Shown here: positions 24,972 to 33,563 of the stretch, piece by piece
Layout of the letters: each line of letters opens with the position of its first letter
Position numbering within the stretch: position 1 is the stretch's first letter
Assembly: GCF_001437055.1 (NCBI RefSeq)
Contig: NZ_JQBW01000010.1
Location: 383,472-447,471, forward strand
DNA from: Limosilactobacillus secaliphilus
GTDB lineage: Bacteria > Bacillota > Bacilli > Lactobacillales > Lactobacillaceae
Length of the DNA: 64,000 nt
Direction of reading: 5' to 3'
Notes under the pieces: generated by a model
The model's input: only the letters and a program-made list of their open reading frames with translations
What the model was told of the DNA's origin: nothing
Databases searched by the model: none
Made by a program: the position numbers and the translations under genes

Positions 24972-25448
24972 TTAACCTTTGTAGTCAACCCGCTTTGATT
25001 CAGGAACAGACTGGAAGTAAACCTTCACACCTTCATCAGCGATTGCTTTGATGGTCTGCTGGTCTTCGGCAGTCAGGGAAACGTCAGGAATTGGTTTTTC
25101 AACCGTGCCTGGCTTCTTAGCTGCACCACCGACACAGAGTTCGTCCAGCTTCAGACCATTGTCCAGGGATTCCTTAACTTCTTTGACGTTCTTGAAGACG
25201 ATCAGAACCTTGTCGTCACCGAATTGGTTCTTCTGCCATTCTTCGCCGACTTCCTTGGTGGAGTAAACCTTGATCTTCAGGCCACCAGTGGAGTTGGTGC
25301 TGACATAAACACTCTTCATGAAGTCGTCTGCAGCAGTAGCGTTGTCAACAACATAAACAGAGTTAGTGCCTAAACCCTTAGTCCACTTCTGCATAACTTT
25401 ACCGTGGATTAAACGATCGTCAACACGTGCTAAATTAATTTGTCCCAT
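24972..25448 (-). CDS. PTS mannose-family (fructose/sorbose type) IIB subunit
   Basis: A 158-residue IIB domain. It begins INLARVDDRLIHGKVMQKW; His15 in RLIHGKV is the phosphorylation site, passing phosphate from IIA to the incoming sugar. The rest (VLIVFKNVKEVKESLDNGLKLDELCVGG) fits the family. It is cytoplasmic and associated with IIC/IID. It lies in the order IIC-IID-IIA-IIB on the minus strand with a strong AAGGAGGAATTAAA site. The substrate is not certain: similar systems in streptococci take up hyaluronan or glucuronide disaccharides, which suits this locus. Confidence 0.92.
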   Translation of the reverse strand: MGQINLARVDDRLIHGKVMQKWTKGLGTNSVYVVDNATAADDFMKSVYVSTNSTGGLKIKVYSTKEVGEEWQKNQFGDDKVLIVFKNVKEVKESLDNGLKLDELCVGGAAKKPGTVEKPIPDVSLTAEDQQTIKAIADEGVKVYFQSVPESKRVDYKG

Positions 25449-25489
25449 TTTAATTCCTCCTTGAGTATCTGAGTATCTATTCCAGTCTA

Positions 25490-25909
25490 TTATGCTTTCT
25501 TCAAAAAGTTCTTGTCAATCAACTTGATGCCATCGCGAGCAACCTTAATGGAGTCATTGATCAGCTTAACCGTGTCGTCTTCGCTGTCCGTGAAGTTAAC
25601 CAGGTTAATCAGTAATGGCATGCTCAAGCCAGTCACAATCTTCAGTTCATGGTAGTTAGCCAATGAACGCAGAGCAACGTTGGATGGACTACCACCAAGC
25701 AAGTCAACGATGACTACCGTTTCATCGTATTCCTTGGCGTTTTTGTCCAGCACTTCAACAACCTTGTCCTTCAGTGCGTCAACGTTTTCGCCTTCGTGCA
25801 GGCCTAAAGCAGAAACATTCTTCTGTTCGCCCATCAACAGTTCCAGGCTCTTAACCGTTTCAACACCCATGTCACCGTGAGTAACAACTAAAAATGCACG
25901 TTTTGTCAT
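25490..25909 (-). CDS. PTS mannose-family IIA subunit
   Basis: A 139-residue stand-alone IIA of the mannose type. The phosphoacceptor His11 is in VVTHGDMG, and the second signature is VDLLGGSPSNVALR. It takes phosphate from HPr and hands it to IIB. Its separation from IIB, rather than fusion as in E. coli ManX, is usual in Firmicute systems. RBS GGAGGCTTAAGTT. It is third in the operon, 20 bases after IID. Confidence 0.93.
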   Translation of the reverse strand: MTKRAFLVVTHGDMGVETVKSLELLMGEQKNVSALGLHEGENVDALKDKVVEVLDKNAKEYDETVVIVDLLGGSPSNVALRSLANYHELKIVTGLSMPLLINLVNFTDSEDDTVKLINDSIKVARDGIKLIDKNFLKKA

Positions 25910-25929
25910 AACTTAAGCCTCCATCAACT

Positions 25930-26829
25930 TTAGACAATGTAGAAGATTGACAGAACAATCAATACAAGGGTCAGGTAGATCAGACCACGGGTGATCTTCA
26001 AGCCCTTCTTCTGGAAGTACCAGTAGAGCAAGAGGATGGCCAGCAGTGGCAGGATCCCTGGCATGATCGTGTTCAAGATGCTTTGCAGGTCAAAGGTCTT
26101 GTGACTGATCGTGAACTTAAGGTAACTCTTGATCTTAACGTATTGACCAGCCATGATTCCCATCATGAACAGACCCAGAACACCCAGACCATCAATCACA
26201 GAGGACATCCGGCCGGAAGTCATGATTTCCTTAGCAGCAGACCGACCTAAGGTGTAACCCATCTTAGTGAAGTAGTAACCATAAATGTAGGTCGCAGTTG
26301 CAAAGCAAACGAATGGCAACAGGCACCCTAAGAAGTTACCCTTTTGTGCAAATGGCAGGAAGATAGCGATGAAGATGTATTGAATAGTTCCGGAGTCGAT
26401 TGAGTCCCCAATACCAGCCAGTGGGCCCATCAGACCAACCTTGGTGTTTGAAATCATGTCTTCGGAAATAGCTTCTTCACCCTTAGCCATTGCCTTGGCA
26501 CGTGCTTCTTCAAGTGAAATGGTAACCCCCATCAGAGTACCACCACCCCAAGTAGCTTGGGTGTTAAAGAAGAGCAGGTGACGTTGCAAGGCCTTAGCTA
26601 ATTCATCCTTAGTCTTGTATAACTTTTTCAGAATTGGAATCAAACCAAAACAAAATGCAGGTGCTAGCATCCGGTCGAAGGTGTGGTTGACTTCGTTTGC
26701 CCACCACCAACCGAACCAGGCTTTCATTAAGTCCCGGTTGGTAATCTTATCAGGTTCAGGAATTGTACCCTTTTCGGTTTCCTGAGCAGCGTTTTCTTCA
26801 ACTGCTGGGTTGTTCTTTTCTTCAGTCAT
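25930..26829 (-). CDS. PTS mannose-family IID subunit
   Basis: A 299-residue membrane subunit. After a soluble N-terminus (about 1-55) come the conserved FNTQATWGGGTLMGVTISLEEARAKAM and VGLMGPLAGIGDSIDSGTIQYI, which are IID hallmarks, then two or three C-terminal membrane segments. The N-terminal extension of about 25 acidic residues (EEKNNPAVEENAAQETEKG) is longer than in many relatives. It forms the sugar channel with IIC. RBS GAAGGAGGGTTCAATA. It lies 18 bases downstream of IIC. Confidence 0.93.
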   Translation of the reverse strand: MTEEKNNPAVEENAAQETEKGTIPEPDKITNRDLMKAWFGWWWANEVNHTFDRMLAPAFCFGLIPILKKLYKTKDELAKALQRHLLFFNTQATWGGGTLMGVTISLEEARAKAMAKGEEAISEDMISNTKVGLMGPLAGIGDSIDSGTIQYIFIAIFLPFAQKGNFLGCLLPFVCFATATYIYGYYFTKMGYTLGRSAAKEIMTSGRMSSVIDGLGVLGLFMMGIMAGQYVKIKSYLKFTISHKTFDLQSILNTIMPGILPLLAILLLYWYFQKKGLKITRGLIYLTLVLIVLSIFYIV

Positions 26830-26847
26830 TATTGAACCCTCCTTCGT

Positions 26848-27618
26848 TTAGTTCTGCGCTGGCTTCTGCGTGAACATTACGTACAGGATGGCGAAGATGA
26901 TACCAAATGCGGCGTAGATCGTCATGTTAATGTTCAGCTTTGCAAATGCAACACTCATGAAGTATGCCAGGAAGAAGAATGGCAGGAGCTTTTGCTTACC
27001 GATAACCTGCATGATTACGGCAATACCTAAGGCAGCCAGACCACCACCAACACTGGTCAGAACGTGAATGATCGTACCGTGTTGGATACCAGCAACAACG
27101 TGAGCAATAACCGGAGCACCGAAGTACAGGGCGATGAAAATCAGTGGAATGAACAGGCAGAATGAAATAACTGCTGGAATTGCCATGATTGCCCAACGCA
27201 GGCCCCGCGTGTTACCTTCAGCCGCGAACTTGTCCATCGGCTTCAAAGCGAAGGTGTTAAGGAAGAAACGGAATTGGTAAAGGTAAGAACCTAACAGACC
27301 AACTGGAACGGCGATCGCAATGGCACCTTGTGGGCTCATGTGGCCTAACAAAGCAACTGGAACAGCGATTGCGGCAGCGATACATGGTTCAGCAGGCAGC
27401 GCACCACCTGGAGCAACGAAGCCCATGTAAACCAATTGAATAGCGGCAGTGATAATAACGGCTTGATGCATCTGGCCCATGATCAGACCAACCATCATAC
27501 CGGTCATTAACGGACTGAACCGCATCGTTAAGGTAGCAAACCCTAAAATACGCGATTCAACCAATGCAACCCAGACGGCGATGGCTAATGCTTGCCATAC
27601 AGAAAGAGTTAAATGCAT
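26848..27618 (-). CDS. PTS mannose-family IIC subunit
   Basis: A 256-residue, highly hydrophobic permease with the IIC features MTGMMVGLIMGQMHQAVIITAAIQLVYMGFVAPGGALPAEP near the N-terminus and many glycines in membrane helices. It is the first gene of the operon IIC-IID-IIA-IIB-membrane protein. RBS GGGGAGGTTGTACTC. The operon promoter at 27699-27726 has a perfect cre between its -35 and -10 boxes, so strong carbon catabolite repression is expected. The sugar is unknown; uronic-acid disaccharide or gluconate are the best contextual guesses. Confidence 0.93.
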   Translation of the reverse strand: MHLTLSVWQALAIAVWVALVESRILGFATLTMRFSPLMTGMMVGLIMGQMHQAVIITAAIQLVYMGFVAPGGALPAEPCIAAAIAVPVALLGHMSPQGAIAIAVPVGLLGSYLYQFRFFLNTFALKPMDKFAAEGNTRGLRWAIMAIPAVISFCLFIPLIFIALYFGAPVIAHVVAGIQHGTIIHVLTSVGGGLAALGIAVIMQVIGKQKLLPFFFLAYFMSVAFAKLNINMTIYAAFGIIFAILYVMFTQKPAQN

Positions 27619-27698
27619 GAGTACAACCTCCCCAAAAGTTGATAAATGAATTATTGCTATATTTGAAGGAGCAAATATTACTTCTCACTTCGAATACC

Positions 27699-27726
27699 AT
27701 TATAAATGAAAGCGAATACATTACAA
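27699..27726 (-). promoter_or_regulatory. PTS operon promoter with perfect cre in the spacer
   Basis: On the minus strand TTGTAA (27721-27726), 16 bases, TATAAT (27699-27704). On the plus strand ATGAAAGCGAATACA (27706-27720) matches WTGNAANCGNWNNCW at every position and fills the spacer, so CcpA binding would block RNA polymerase directly. Confidence 0.8.
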
Positions 27727-27783
27727 GGGGTAATATTTATTTTTTCTAATTAAATTTCGCGCTATAATTATCATAGTTAATAT

Positions 27784-27798
27784 ATGAAACGCTTCCAA
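27784..27798. promoter_or_regulatory. cre-like site upstream of histidine phosphatase operon
   Basis: On the minus strand TTGGAAGCGTTTCAT, one mismatch to the cre consensus, 17 bases upstream of the first phosphatase ATG. Confidence 0.5.
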
Positions 27799-27814
27799 AG
27801 AGGATTGTACGATT

Positions 27815-28471
27815 ATGACCACTCAACTATATTTTGTTCGTCACGGAGAAACCTTTTTAAACAACTTCAAGCGCATGCAAGGCTGGATCGATTCGCATTT
27901 AACCGAAAAGGGTCGTCAACAAGCGATTGCGACTGGCAAGGCCCTTGCGCAAACCAAATTTACGGTTGTTGCCTCGTCTGATCTGGGCCGCGCACGTCAA
28001 ACCAAGAAATTGATTATCAGCCAGCTCCAGCATCAGCCAAAAGCAACCTTTGTTTTACCGGAATTTCGGGAAGTCAATTTTGGCTCGTTTGATGGCCTGC
28101 CACGTATCGATGCCTGGAACACCGTTACCGAGAACACACCATATAATGACCAGAACGATATCATCCGCCATGGTGGCTTACATGAAGTTCGGCAGTTAAT
28201 GGCTGATGCGGATCCCCTGCACCTCTGTGAATACAACCCCGAGATTATTGCTCGTTGGAAACGCGGGGTTCAGAAGTTGCTGGCAGAATCTCCTGACCAA
28301 GATAATATGAACATTTTGGTTATTTCACATGGCACTTTCATTCGGACAATTTCTGAGCACTATGGCCAATACGTTGCCGGCATGGAAAACGTCCCAAAAA
28401 ACGGGAGTGTCACGATTTTTACCGTTGATCATGGACAGATCCACTTAAAGCGCTATAATCAATTACTTTAA
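27815..28471 (+). CDS. Histidine phosphatase family protein (copy 1)
   Basis: A 218-residue phosphoglycerate mutase-like phosphatase. The catalytic RHGET is at the N-terminus (YFVRHGETFLNN) and the second histidine is in LVISHGTFIRTI. Lobe residues EFREVNFGSFDG fit the broad-specificity phosphatase branch rather than glycolytic mutase. It is the first gene of a three-gene operon with a LysR regulator and a second, closely similar phosphatase (29392-30051). It faces the PTS operon divergently and has its own cre-like site. The substrate is unknown; a sugar phosphate is plausible. Confidence 0.88.
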   Translation: MTTQLYFVRHGETFLNNFKRMQGWIDSHLTEKGRQQAIATGKALAQTKFTVVASSDLGRARQTKKLIISQLQHQPKATFVLPEFREVNFGSFDGLPRIDAWNTVTENTPYNDQNDIIRHGGLHEVRQLMADADPLHLCEYNPEIIARWKRGVQKLLAESPDQDNMNILVISHGTFIRTISEHYGQYVAGMENVPKNGSVTIFTVDHGQIHLKRYNQLL

Positions 28472-28487
28472 GAATGGGGCATAAACC

Positions 28488-29360
28488 ATGAATCCTGAAG
28501 TTATCGAATCTTTTTTGCAAATCGTTAAATATCGGCAAATTTCGCTGGCTGCCGATGCACTCTATTTGTCACAAGCAACCATCACGAACCGGTTGACTAA
28601 GCTGGAACGTTACTTAGGCGTCAAGCTGATCAACCGTGGTAAGGGCCATGCTTCCGTCACCCTGACTGATTATGGGAAGAAACTGGTTCCGATCGCCGAA
28701 CAATATCTAAAGGTTGTCCAAACGGCTACCAACATTCGTGAGCTGGGCAAACACGAACAGCTGAATATTCTGACCACCAGTGACATCAGTGCCTTCTTCC
28801 TGGCACCCCTGATGCCACAGCTCAGCAAGTCCATTTCCAACCTGCAGATCACCGTCGAATGTCTTCCTAAGTACACGATCATTGACCGCCTGAAGACCAA
28901 CCATGGTGACTGGGGCTTATTGACAGAGGTTCCGTTTGCCGATGGGCTGTCCAGCAATGAAGCCTTTAGGGACTCCTTACAGCTGGTGACCTCACCAACT
29001 ATCTCCCTGCCCAAAATCATCAACACCGATTCATTAAAACGGGGCGATGAGATCTACTGTCCCTACAATGACAACTACAAAAAGTGGCACAGCATCTGTT
29101 GGGACGACCACCTGTTGCCATTTTTCCAAACTACCCAGATCGCCAGCGTACTGCCTACCCTTTTGTATGACAATCATTGGGCATTGGTACCAAAGATCTT
29201 CGCTAACCAACTAGATCCAAAATACCGGCAACACAGCATTCTGGAATCGGCAGCGCACTTCTCCGTTCAATCGGTGACCTTGCCCGATGCACCAAAATCC
29301 AAGTTGATTGAGCAAGTTTCTTCAATCATTAAGTTCAACCTGCAAAAACGGGTACAGTAA
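28488..29360 (+). CDS. LysR family transcriptional regulator
   Basis: A 290-residue LysR regulator. The winged helix at about 1-60 (VIESFLQIVKYRQISLAADALYLSQATITNRLTKLERYLGVKLI) is followed by a periplasmic-binding-like effector domain of about 200 residues. It sits between two histidine phosphatase paralogues with gaps of 16 and 31 bases, so the three are one transcript. LysR genes are more often divergent from their targets, which makes this arrangement slightly unusual. The ligand is not known. An ATG behind GAATGGGGCATAAACC is used. Confidence 0.88.
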   Translation: MNPEVIESFLQIVKYRQISLAADALYLSQATITNRLTKLERYLGVKLINRGKGHASVTLTDYGKKLVPIAEQYLKVVQTATNIRELGKHEQLNILTTSDISAFFLAPLMPQLSKSISNLQITVECLPKYTIIDRLKTNHGDWGLLTEVPFADGLSSNEAFRDSLQLVTSPTISLPKIINTDSLKRGDEIYCPYNDNYKKWHSICWDDHLLPFFQTTQIASVLPTLLYDNHWALVPKIFANQLDPKYRQHSILESAAHFSVQSVTLPDAPKSKLIEQVSSIIKFNLQKRVQ

Positions 29361-29391
29361 TTGTTGACCATAGATTTAAAGGAGTACTAAC

Positions 29392-30051
29392 ATGATTCAT
29401 CTTTACGTTGTCCGTCACGGCCAGACCGTCCTGAACCAGTTGGGCCGAATGCAGGGATGGGTGGATTCTTTTCTCACCCAGCAAGGGCGCAACCAAGCAA
29501 TCGCAACCGGTCAGGCCTTGAAGGATAAAGTCTTTACCCTGGTTTGTTCATCGGATTTGCGGCGTGCTCAAGATACCGCCCAGCTCATTAGTCAACAACT
29601 GACTAGGCAGCCGAAACTGCGGCAGTCCTTCCCTGAATTTCGGGAAGTCAATTTTGGCGGCCTTGATGCCACCAAGATCAAACCAATGTGGAAGGCAATC
29701 ACTGCGGATACGCCTTATCAAGGGCTGAACGATATCTTAGCAAAGGCCAACTTCGAAAAGGTGCGGCAGATCATGCAGGATCACGATCCCCTGCATACCG
29801 CCGAAAGCAACGAAGACGTCCTGAATCGTTGGCAACATGGTGTTCAATTAATCAATGACCAAGTAGCTGCAATCACCGATAAGCCGGCCAATGTTCTACT
29901 AGTTTCACATGGAACATTTATCCGGACCATTGCTGAACACTATGGTGCTGTAGTCGCCGGCAATGATCACGCACCACAAAATGGCAGTGTCACCATCTTT
30001 GATATCGACAACGACCAGGTCAAGCTCAAGTCTTACAATCAACAGCTTTAA
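29392..30051 (+). CDS. Histidine phosphatase family protein (copy 2)
   Basis: A 219-residue paralogue of the 27815-28471 product. Shared segments include the RHG catalytic start (YVVRHGQTVLNQLGRMQGW), LTxxGRxQAIATGxAL, FPEFREVNFGGLDATK, LLVSHGTFIRTIAEHYG and NGSVTIF; RHGE is changed to RHGQ here, as in some active relatives. It is the last gene of the phosphatase-LysR-phosphatase operon, with RBS AAAGGAGTACTAAC. A terminator follows at about 30095. It probably arose by duplication; substrate differences cannot be judged. Confidence 0.87.
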   Translation: MIHLYVVRHGQTVLNQLGRMQGWVDSFLTQQGRNQAIATGQALKDKVFTLVCSSDLRRAQDTAQLISQQLTRQPKLRQSFPEFREVNFGGLDATKIKPMWKAITADTPYQGLNDILAKANFEKVRQIMQDHDPLHTAESNEDVLNRWQHGVQLINDQVAAITDKPANVLLVSHGTFIRTIAEHYGAVVAGNDHAPQNGSVTIFDIDNDQVKLKSYNQQL

Positions 30052-30094
30052 AGTAAAAACACGAATCTTTTAACTAAGCTGTTTACAAAGCAAA

Positions 30095-30140
30095 AGCGCC
30101 ACATATCCCATTATGACGGATATTGTGACGCTCTTTTTAT
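30095..30140. terminator. Terminator of phosphatase-LysR operon
   Basis: The imperfect stem gcgccacatatcc/ggatattgtgacgc is followed by TCTTTTTATTT. Confidence 0.7.
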
Positions 30141-30204
30141 TTATGGAGATCAATCATTCCTCAGTTTTCTCAGCAGATTTTTAGTAAAAATTTTAGTAAA
30201 AACG

Positions 30205-30251
30205 TTTACACACTGTTCCAATCCAGCTTATAATAAGTGTAAGCGTTTTCG
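30205..30251 (+). promoter_or_regulatory. Promoter and cre-like site of GH30 gene
   Basis: TTTACA (30205-30210), 18 bases, TATAAT (30229-30234). A cre-like GTGTAAGCGTTTTCG (30237-30251) lies at the start site, differing from consensus only at its end bases. A LacI-like AAAACGTTTAC overlaps the -35 box. Confidence 0.65.
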
Positions 30252-30278
30252 ATGACGCAATAAAAAGGAGGAATTGTA

Positions 30279-31847
30279 ATGTCATCTAATGATTTTAAAA
30301 ATCAATTTTGGACAGTCACTGCTGGCGACCTGTCTAAAAAGCGTGCTAAATTAGCCGCTCCACGAAAGACAGCTAAACCTGCAGAGGGTGCTGCCAAAAT
30401 CGTGGTTGACCCATCACAAAAGTTTCAGGATTGGCTCGGTGTTGGTGCTGCAATCACCGACTCAACCGCTAAGTTAATCTGGGATCAGTCCAAGTCACAG
30501 CGGGATGCCCTGCTGCACGAATTGTTCGACCCCGAAGAAGGTGCTTATTCAGTTGTCCGGGTACCAATTGGCTCCTGTGACTTCCAAAGTCAGGATTACT
30601 ACTCATTAGATGACGTTCCTTTTGGTGAGCATGATAATGACATGAAGCACTTCTCCATTGGTGAAGGCAAGTCGGGTGCCAAAGACGCTACCAAGGACCT
30701 GAAGCACATCGTTCCAGTTCTGCAAGAAATCGTTAAGATCAACCCAGCCATTAAGATTATTTCCTCACCATGGTCTGGTCCAGCTTGGATGAAGAACACT
30801 GGTCACCTGACCCAAGGCGGCCACCTGCGTTTCGGTGAATTCACCGGCAACGGTTATGCCCACAAGGATCACTTCGAAGCGGTTTACGCCAAGTACTTCG
30901 TTAAGTACATCGAAGCTTATGCTCACTATGGGATTCCGATTTACGGTGTCACCATTCAAAACGAACCTTCTAACGCCGCTATGTGGCCAGCAATGATCTG
31001 GACGATTCCTGAATTGGCTAAGTTTGGTTATGAATACCTGCGGCCAGCGCTGGACGAAACTTACCCAGACACCAAGATCTTCTTCTGGGATGGTTCATTG
31101 AACGTCTTGAACGAACCAATTTCCAAGTACATCACCCCACAACAAGCCAGCGCCTTCGATGGATTTGCATTCCACACCTACGACGGCCCATACACCAACT
31201 TGTTCAAGGTTAGTCGTGAATTCCCTAACTGGACGCTGGGCATGACTGAACGCCGTTGCCTCTTCACGGACTCCTATGAGGATGCTTCCCACATCATGGG
31301 TGGCCTGATCTGCAACTGGTTAGTCCGTCAAGGCCTCGGCTTCATCACCCTGTGGAACCTGGCATTGGACGAACGGGGCTTGCCTAACGAAGCTGGTTCA
31401 ACCGGTCGGCGTGGTGTGATCACCATCGACCACAAAACTGGTAAGGTACAGCGGAACTTCGAATACTACATGCTGCGGAACCTGTCACAAGACGTTGAAC
31501 CCGGCTCAACCCGGATCGCTTCATCCAGTTACTCACCAGACGGTTACACCGGTGGTATCAGTTCAACCGCCTTCTTGGCACCAGATGGGTCAATCGCCGT
31601 TCAGCTCTACAACCCAAGTGGCAAGGATCTGAAGGCCAGCTTGAACCTGTACGGCTATGGTACTCAATGGCAGACCGTTACTGTTCCTGCTTGGGGCACG
31701 GTTACCGTTCACAAGTCCAACTGGGCCATGAATGAAAGTGCACCACGTGAAGACGAAAAGTTTGCTCTGCACCCGACAAAGCTGAACTTCTCCGACGACA
31801 CTGCTCCTGGTGTAGGTATCAACGCTAAGAAGAACAACCTTTTGTAA
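30279..31847 (+). CDS. GH30 family glycoside hydrolase, intracellular
   Basis: A 522-residue GH30 enzyme (glucosylceramidase/beta-xylosidase/beta-glucosidase clan). The acid/base Glu229 is in TIQNEPS and the nucleophile Glu324 in GMTERRC; SSPWSGPAWMK at 162-172 and FHTYDGPY are family landmarks. The barrel is followed by a beta-sandwich from about 400. No signal peptide is present, so it acts inside the cell on imported beta-glycosides. The C-terminal tail after about 490 (ALHPTKLNFSDDTAP) looks unstructured. It is a single-gene unit with its own cre, RBS AAAGGAGGAATTGTA and terminator. The exact substrate is unresolved. Confidence 0.9.
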   Translation: MSSNDFKNQFWTVTAGDLSKKRAKLAAPRKTAKPAEGAAKIVVDPSQKFQDWLGVGAAITDSTAKLIWDQSKSQRDALLHELFDPEEGAYSVVRVPIGSCDFQSQDYYSLDDVPFGEHDNDMKHFSIGEGKSGAKDATKDLKHIVPVLQEIVKINPAIKIISSPWSGPAWMKNTGHLTQGGHLRFGEFTGNGYAHKDHFEAVYAKYFVKYIEAYAHYGIPIYGVTIQNEPSNAAMWPAMIWTIPELAKFGYEYLRPALDETYPDTKIFFWDGSLNVLNEPISKYITPQQASAFDGFAFHTYDGPYTNLFKVSREFPNWTLGMTERRCLFTDSYEDASHIMGGLICNWLVRQGLGFITLWNLALDERGLPNEAGSTGRRGVITIDHKTGKVQRNFEYYMLRNLSQDVEPGSTRIASSSYSPDGYTGGISSTAFLAPDGSIAVQLYNPSGKDLKASLNLYGYGTQWQTVTVPAWGTVTVHKSNWAMNESAPREDEKFALHPTKLNFSDDTAPGVGINAKKNNLL

Positions 31848-31888
31848 TTAAACCGAATTAAACCGATCTACTACAGTTAAACCAAACG

Positions 31889-31963
31889 GAGCTGTCACAT
31901 AACATGGCAGCTCCGTTTTTTATACAAAAAAGCTTGGCCAGTCCGACAACTGACCAAGCTTTC
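31889..31963. terminator. Back-to-back terminators of GH30 gene and kdgA
   Basis: First hairpin acggagctg/cagctccgt with TTTTTT serves GH30 (31889-31921). Second hairpin aaagcttggccagt/actgaccaagcttt (31927-31963), T-run on the minus strand, serves kdgA. Confidence 0.85.
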
Positions 31964-31982
31964 TTAATCTTAATGACTTGAA

Positions 31983-32630
31983 TTATGCGTTCAGCTTTGC
32001 AAATGCTTCGTGGAACTTCTTGGCATTTTCCGTAACTTGGTCGTAGTCGCCAGTCTTGGCTGGGCCGACTAACTGGCCACCGACACCAACAACGAAGGCA
32101 CCGGCGTCGAACCAGGTTGACAAGTTGTCCAGGGAAACACCACCAGTTGGCATGATGGACATCTGTGGGAAAGGACCCTTGAATTCGGAGATTGCCTTTG
32201 CACCGACCAATGCGGCTGGGAAGATCTTAACGACATCCACGCCGTATTCCATAGCGATCTGGGCTTCACGTGGGGTAAAGCAGCCGGCCATGTAGGAAAC
32301 ACCGTACAGGTTGCACATCTTGGCAACTTCCTTGTTGAAGGATGGGGAAACTACGAATTCGGCACCAGCCATCAAAGCCAGCCGTGCGCTAACGGGTTCC
32401 AAAACGGTCCCGGCACCGATGATTACTGAGTCATCGTCAGCGTACTTCTCGGTCAGTTTAGCGATCGTCTGGTCAGCATGTGGTGCAGTGAAGGCTACTT
32501 CGATCGCCTTCACACCACCCTTGACACAGGCAACAGAGGTCTTGTAAGCATCATCGGCACTGTTACCCCGCACAACGGCAACAATTCCGGCTTTTTGCAC
32601 GTTATTTAAAACTTCATACTTCTTAATCAT
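31983..32630 (-). CDS. kdgA: 2-dehydro-3-deoxy-phosphogluconate aldolase
   Basis: A 215-residue class I aldolase of the KDPG/KHG family. Glu44 is in KAIEVAFTAP, the phosphate loop in IGAGTVLEP, and Schiff-base Lys135 in DVVKIFPAALVG; GCFTPREA and MPTGGVSLDN also match. It splits 2-keto-3-deoxy-6-phosphogluconate into pyruvate and glyceraldehyde 3-phosphate, the last step of the uronate route. It is the last gene of the kduI-kduD-TIM barrel-kdgA cluster, 21 bases after the TIM-barrel gene. Its partner kinase KdgK is at 44654-45613. Confidence 0.95.
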   Translation of the reverse strand: MIKKYEVLNNVQKAGIVAVVRGNSADDAYKTSVACVKGGVKAIEVAFTAPHADQTIAKLTEKYADDDSVIIGAGTVLEPVSARLALMAGAEFVVSPSFNKEVAKMCNLYGVSYMAGCFTPREAQIAMEYGVDVVKIFPAALVGAKAISEFKGPFPQMSIMPTGGVSLDNLSTWFDAGAFVVGVGGQLVGPAKTGDYDQVTENAKKFHEAFAKLNA

Positions 32631-32651
32631 TGTTCTTTACTCCATTTTCAA

Positions 32652-33479
32652 TTAGTTTAATAGATTTTCGTGGACATACTTGAGACAAGGCTCCAAGTCT
32701 GGAAGCCCGTCAAGTTCCATTATAGCATGTGGTTGAGCTGCCTCGATGGTCTTAACCATTCTTGGCAAGTCCACTTCACCAGTCCCAAAGTTGACCTTCT
32801 GCTTCTTCCCGTCAATGTAGCGATAGTCATTGATGTGGAAGCCGTAGATGATGTCGTTATAGTGGTCGATCATCGTTTCCGCAATTTGGTTAGCATCCGG
32901 ATCCTTGTCACTGACTAAGCCAACGGGGTCAATGACCAGCTTCAGGTTTGGCGAATCAATCCAGTCCAGCATCCGGTCAATCGTGGCTACATCATGGATC
33001 GGGTGGTTGATGCCGGGTTCAATGCCGACCAGAACTCCCGCCTTCTCGGCCACTTTGACCTGCTTTTGGATCTGCTTAATGGTCAAATCAACCGCTTCTT
33101 CAGTGAAGTTCTCTGTCGTCGGCGAAACCCCTGGGTGAACCGTTCCTGTTTCGGTCACGACCAGTGGTGCACCAAAATTATGCGCCAGCGTGATGTACTG
33201 GCTGAACAAGTTCATGAAACGCTGCCGTTCAGCCAAATCAGGGTGCTCCATATTGCCGTAGCAGCCTAATGTTGCAATGGAAATCCCGTTGGCCGCCAAA
33301 GTCCGCTGAACATACGAAGCCAGGCCGGCATTCATCCGGTAGCCCTTTTGGCTGGTTTCTTTCAGTGAAACTCGCGGTGCAAACTGCAGATATGAAAAGC
33401 CCAGTTCCTTCAACTTAGCGCTTAAAGCCGACATGTCGTCAAAAATATGCACATCGTGGGCACGAATTCCAAATTTCAT
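32652..33479 (-). CDS. Sugar phosphate isomerase/epimerase-like TIM-barrel protein
   Basis: A protein of about 275 residues in the xylose isomerase-like superfamily. Typical metal-site segments are VVTETGTVHPG, VGIEPGINHPIHDV, KLVIDPVGLVSD, GFHINDYRYIDG and IMELDGLPDL. It is shorter than mannonate dehydratase UxuA (about 350), so it should not be taken for it without testing. Within the kdu cluster an epimerase or isomerase of a uronate intermediate is plausible. The start is ATG 33479 behind GAAAGGAACCTGATT; the longer frame runs back through a hairpin. That hairpin (33501-33541) separates it from kduD. Confidence 0.75.
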   Translation of the reverse strand: MKFGIRAHDVHIFDDMSALSAKLKELGFSYLQFAPRVSLKETSQKGYRMNAGLASYVQRTLAANGISIATLGCYGNMEHPDLAERQRFMNLFSQYITLAHNFGAPLVVTETGTVHPGVSPTTENFTEEAVDLTIKQIQKQVKVAEKAGVLVGIEPGINHPIHDVATIDRMLDWIDSPNLKLVIDPVGLVSDKDPDANQIAETMIDHYNDIIYGFHINDYRYIDGKKQKVNFGTGEVDLPRMVKTIEAAQPHAIMELDGLPDLEPCLKYVHENLLN

Positions 33480-33500
33480 AATCAGGTTCCTTTCAAAAAA

Positions 33501-33541
33501 GGGGCGTGACCGGAGCCTATTCGACCCCATTGTCACGCTCC
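33501..33541 (-). terminator. Intra-cluster hairpin between kduD and TIM-barrel gene
   Basis: On the minus strand GGAGCGTGAC, about 21-base loop, GTCACGCCCC, then TTTTTT. It would partly terminate after kduD. The outer stem matches the end of the dispersed repeat at 57221-57330. Confidence 0.7.
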
Positions 33542-33563
33542 CTGATCAGTTTAAGCTTAATAA

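Noticed and set aside
32652-33479. Mannonate dehydratase UxuA
   Set aside because: Same broad fold, but about 75 residues shorter than UxuA and without segments I recognise from that family.
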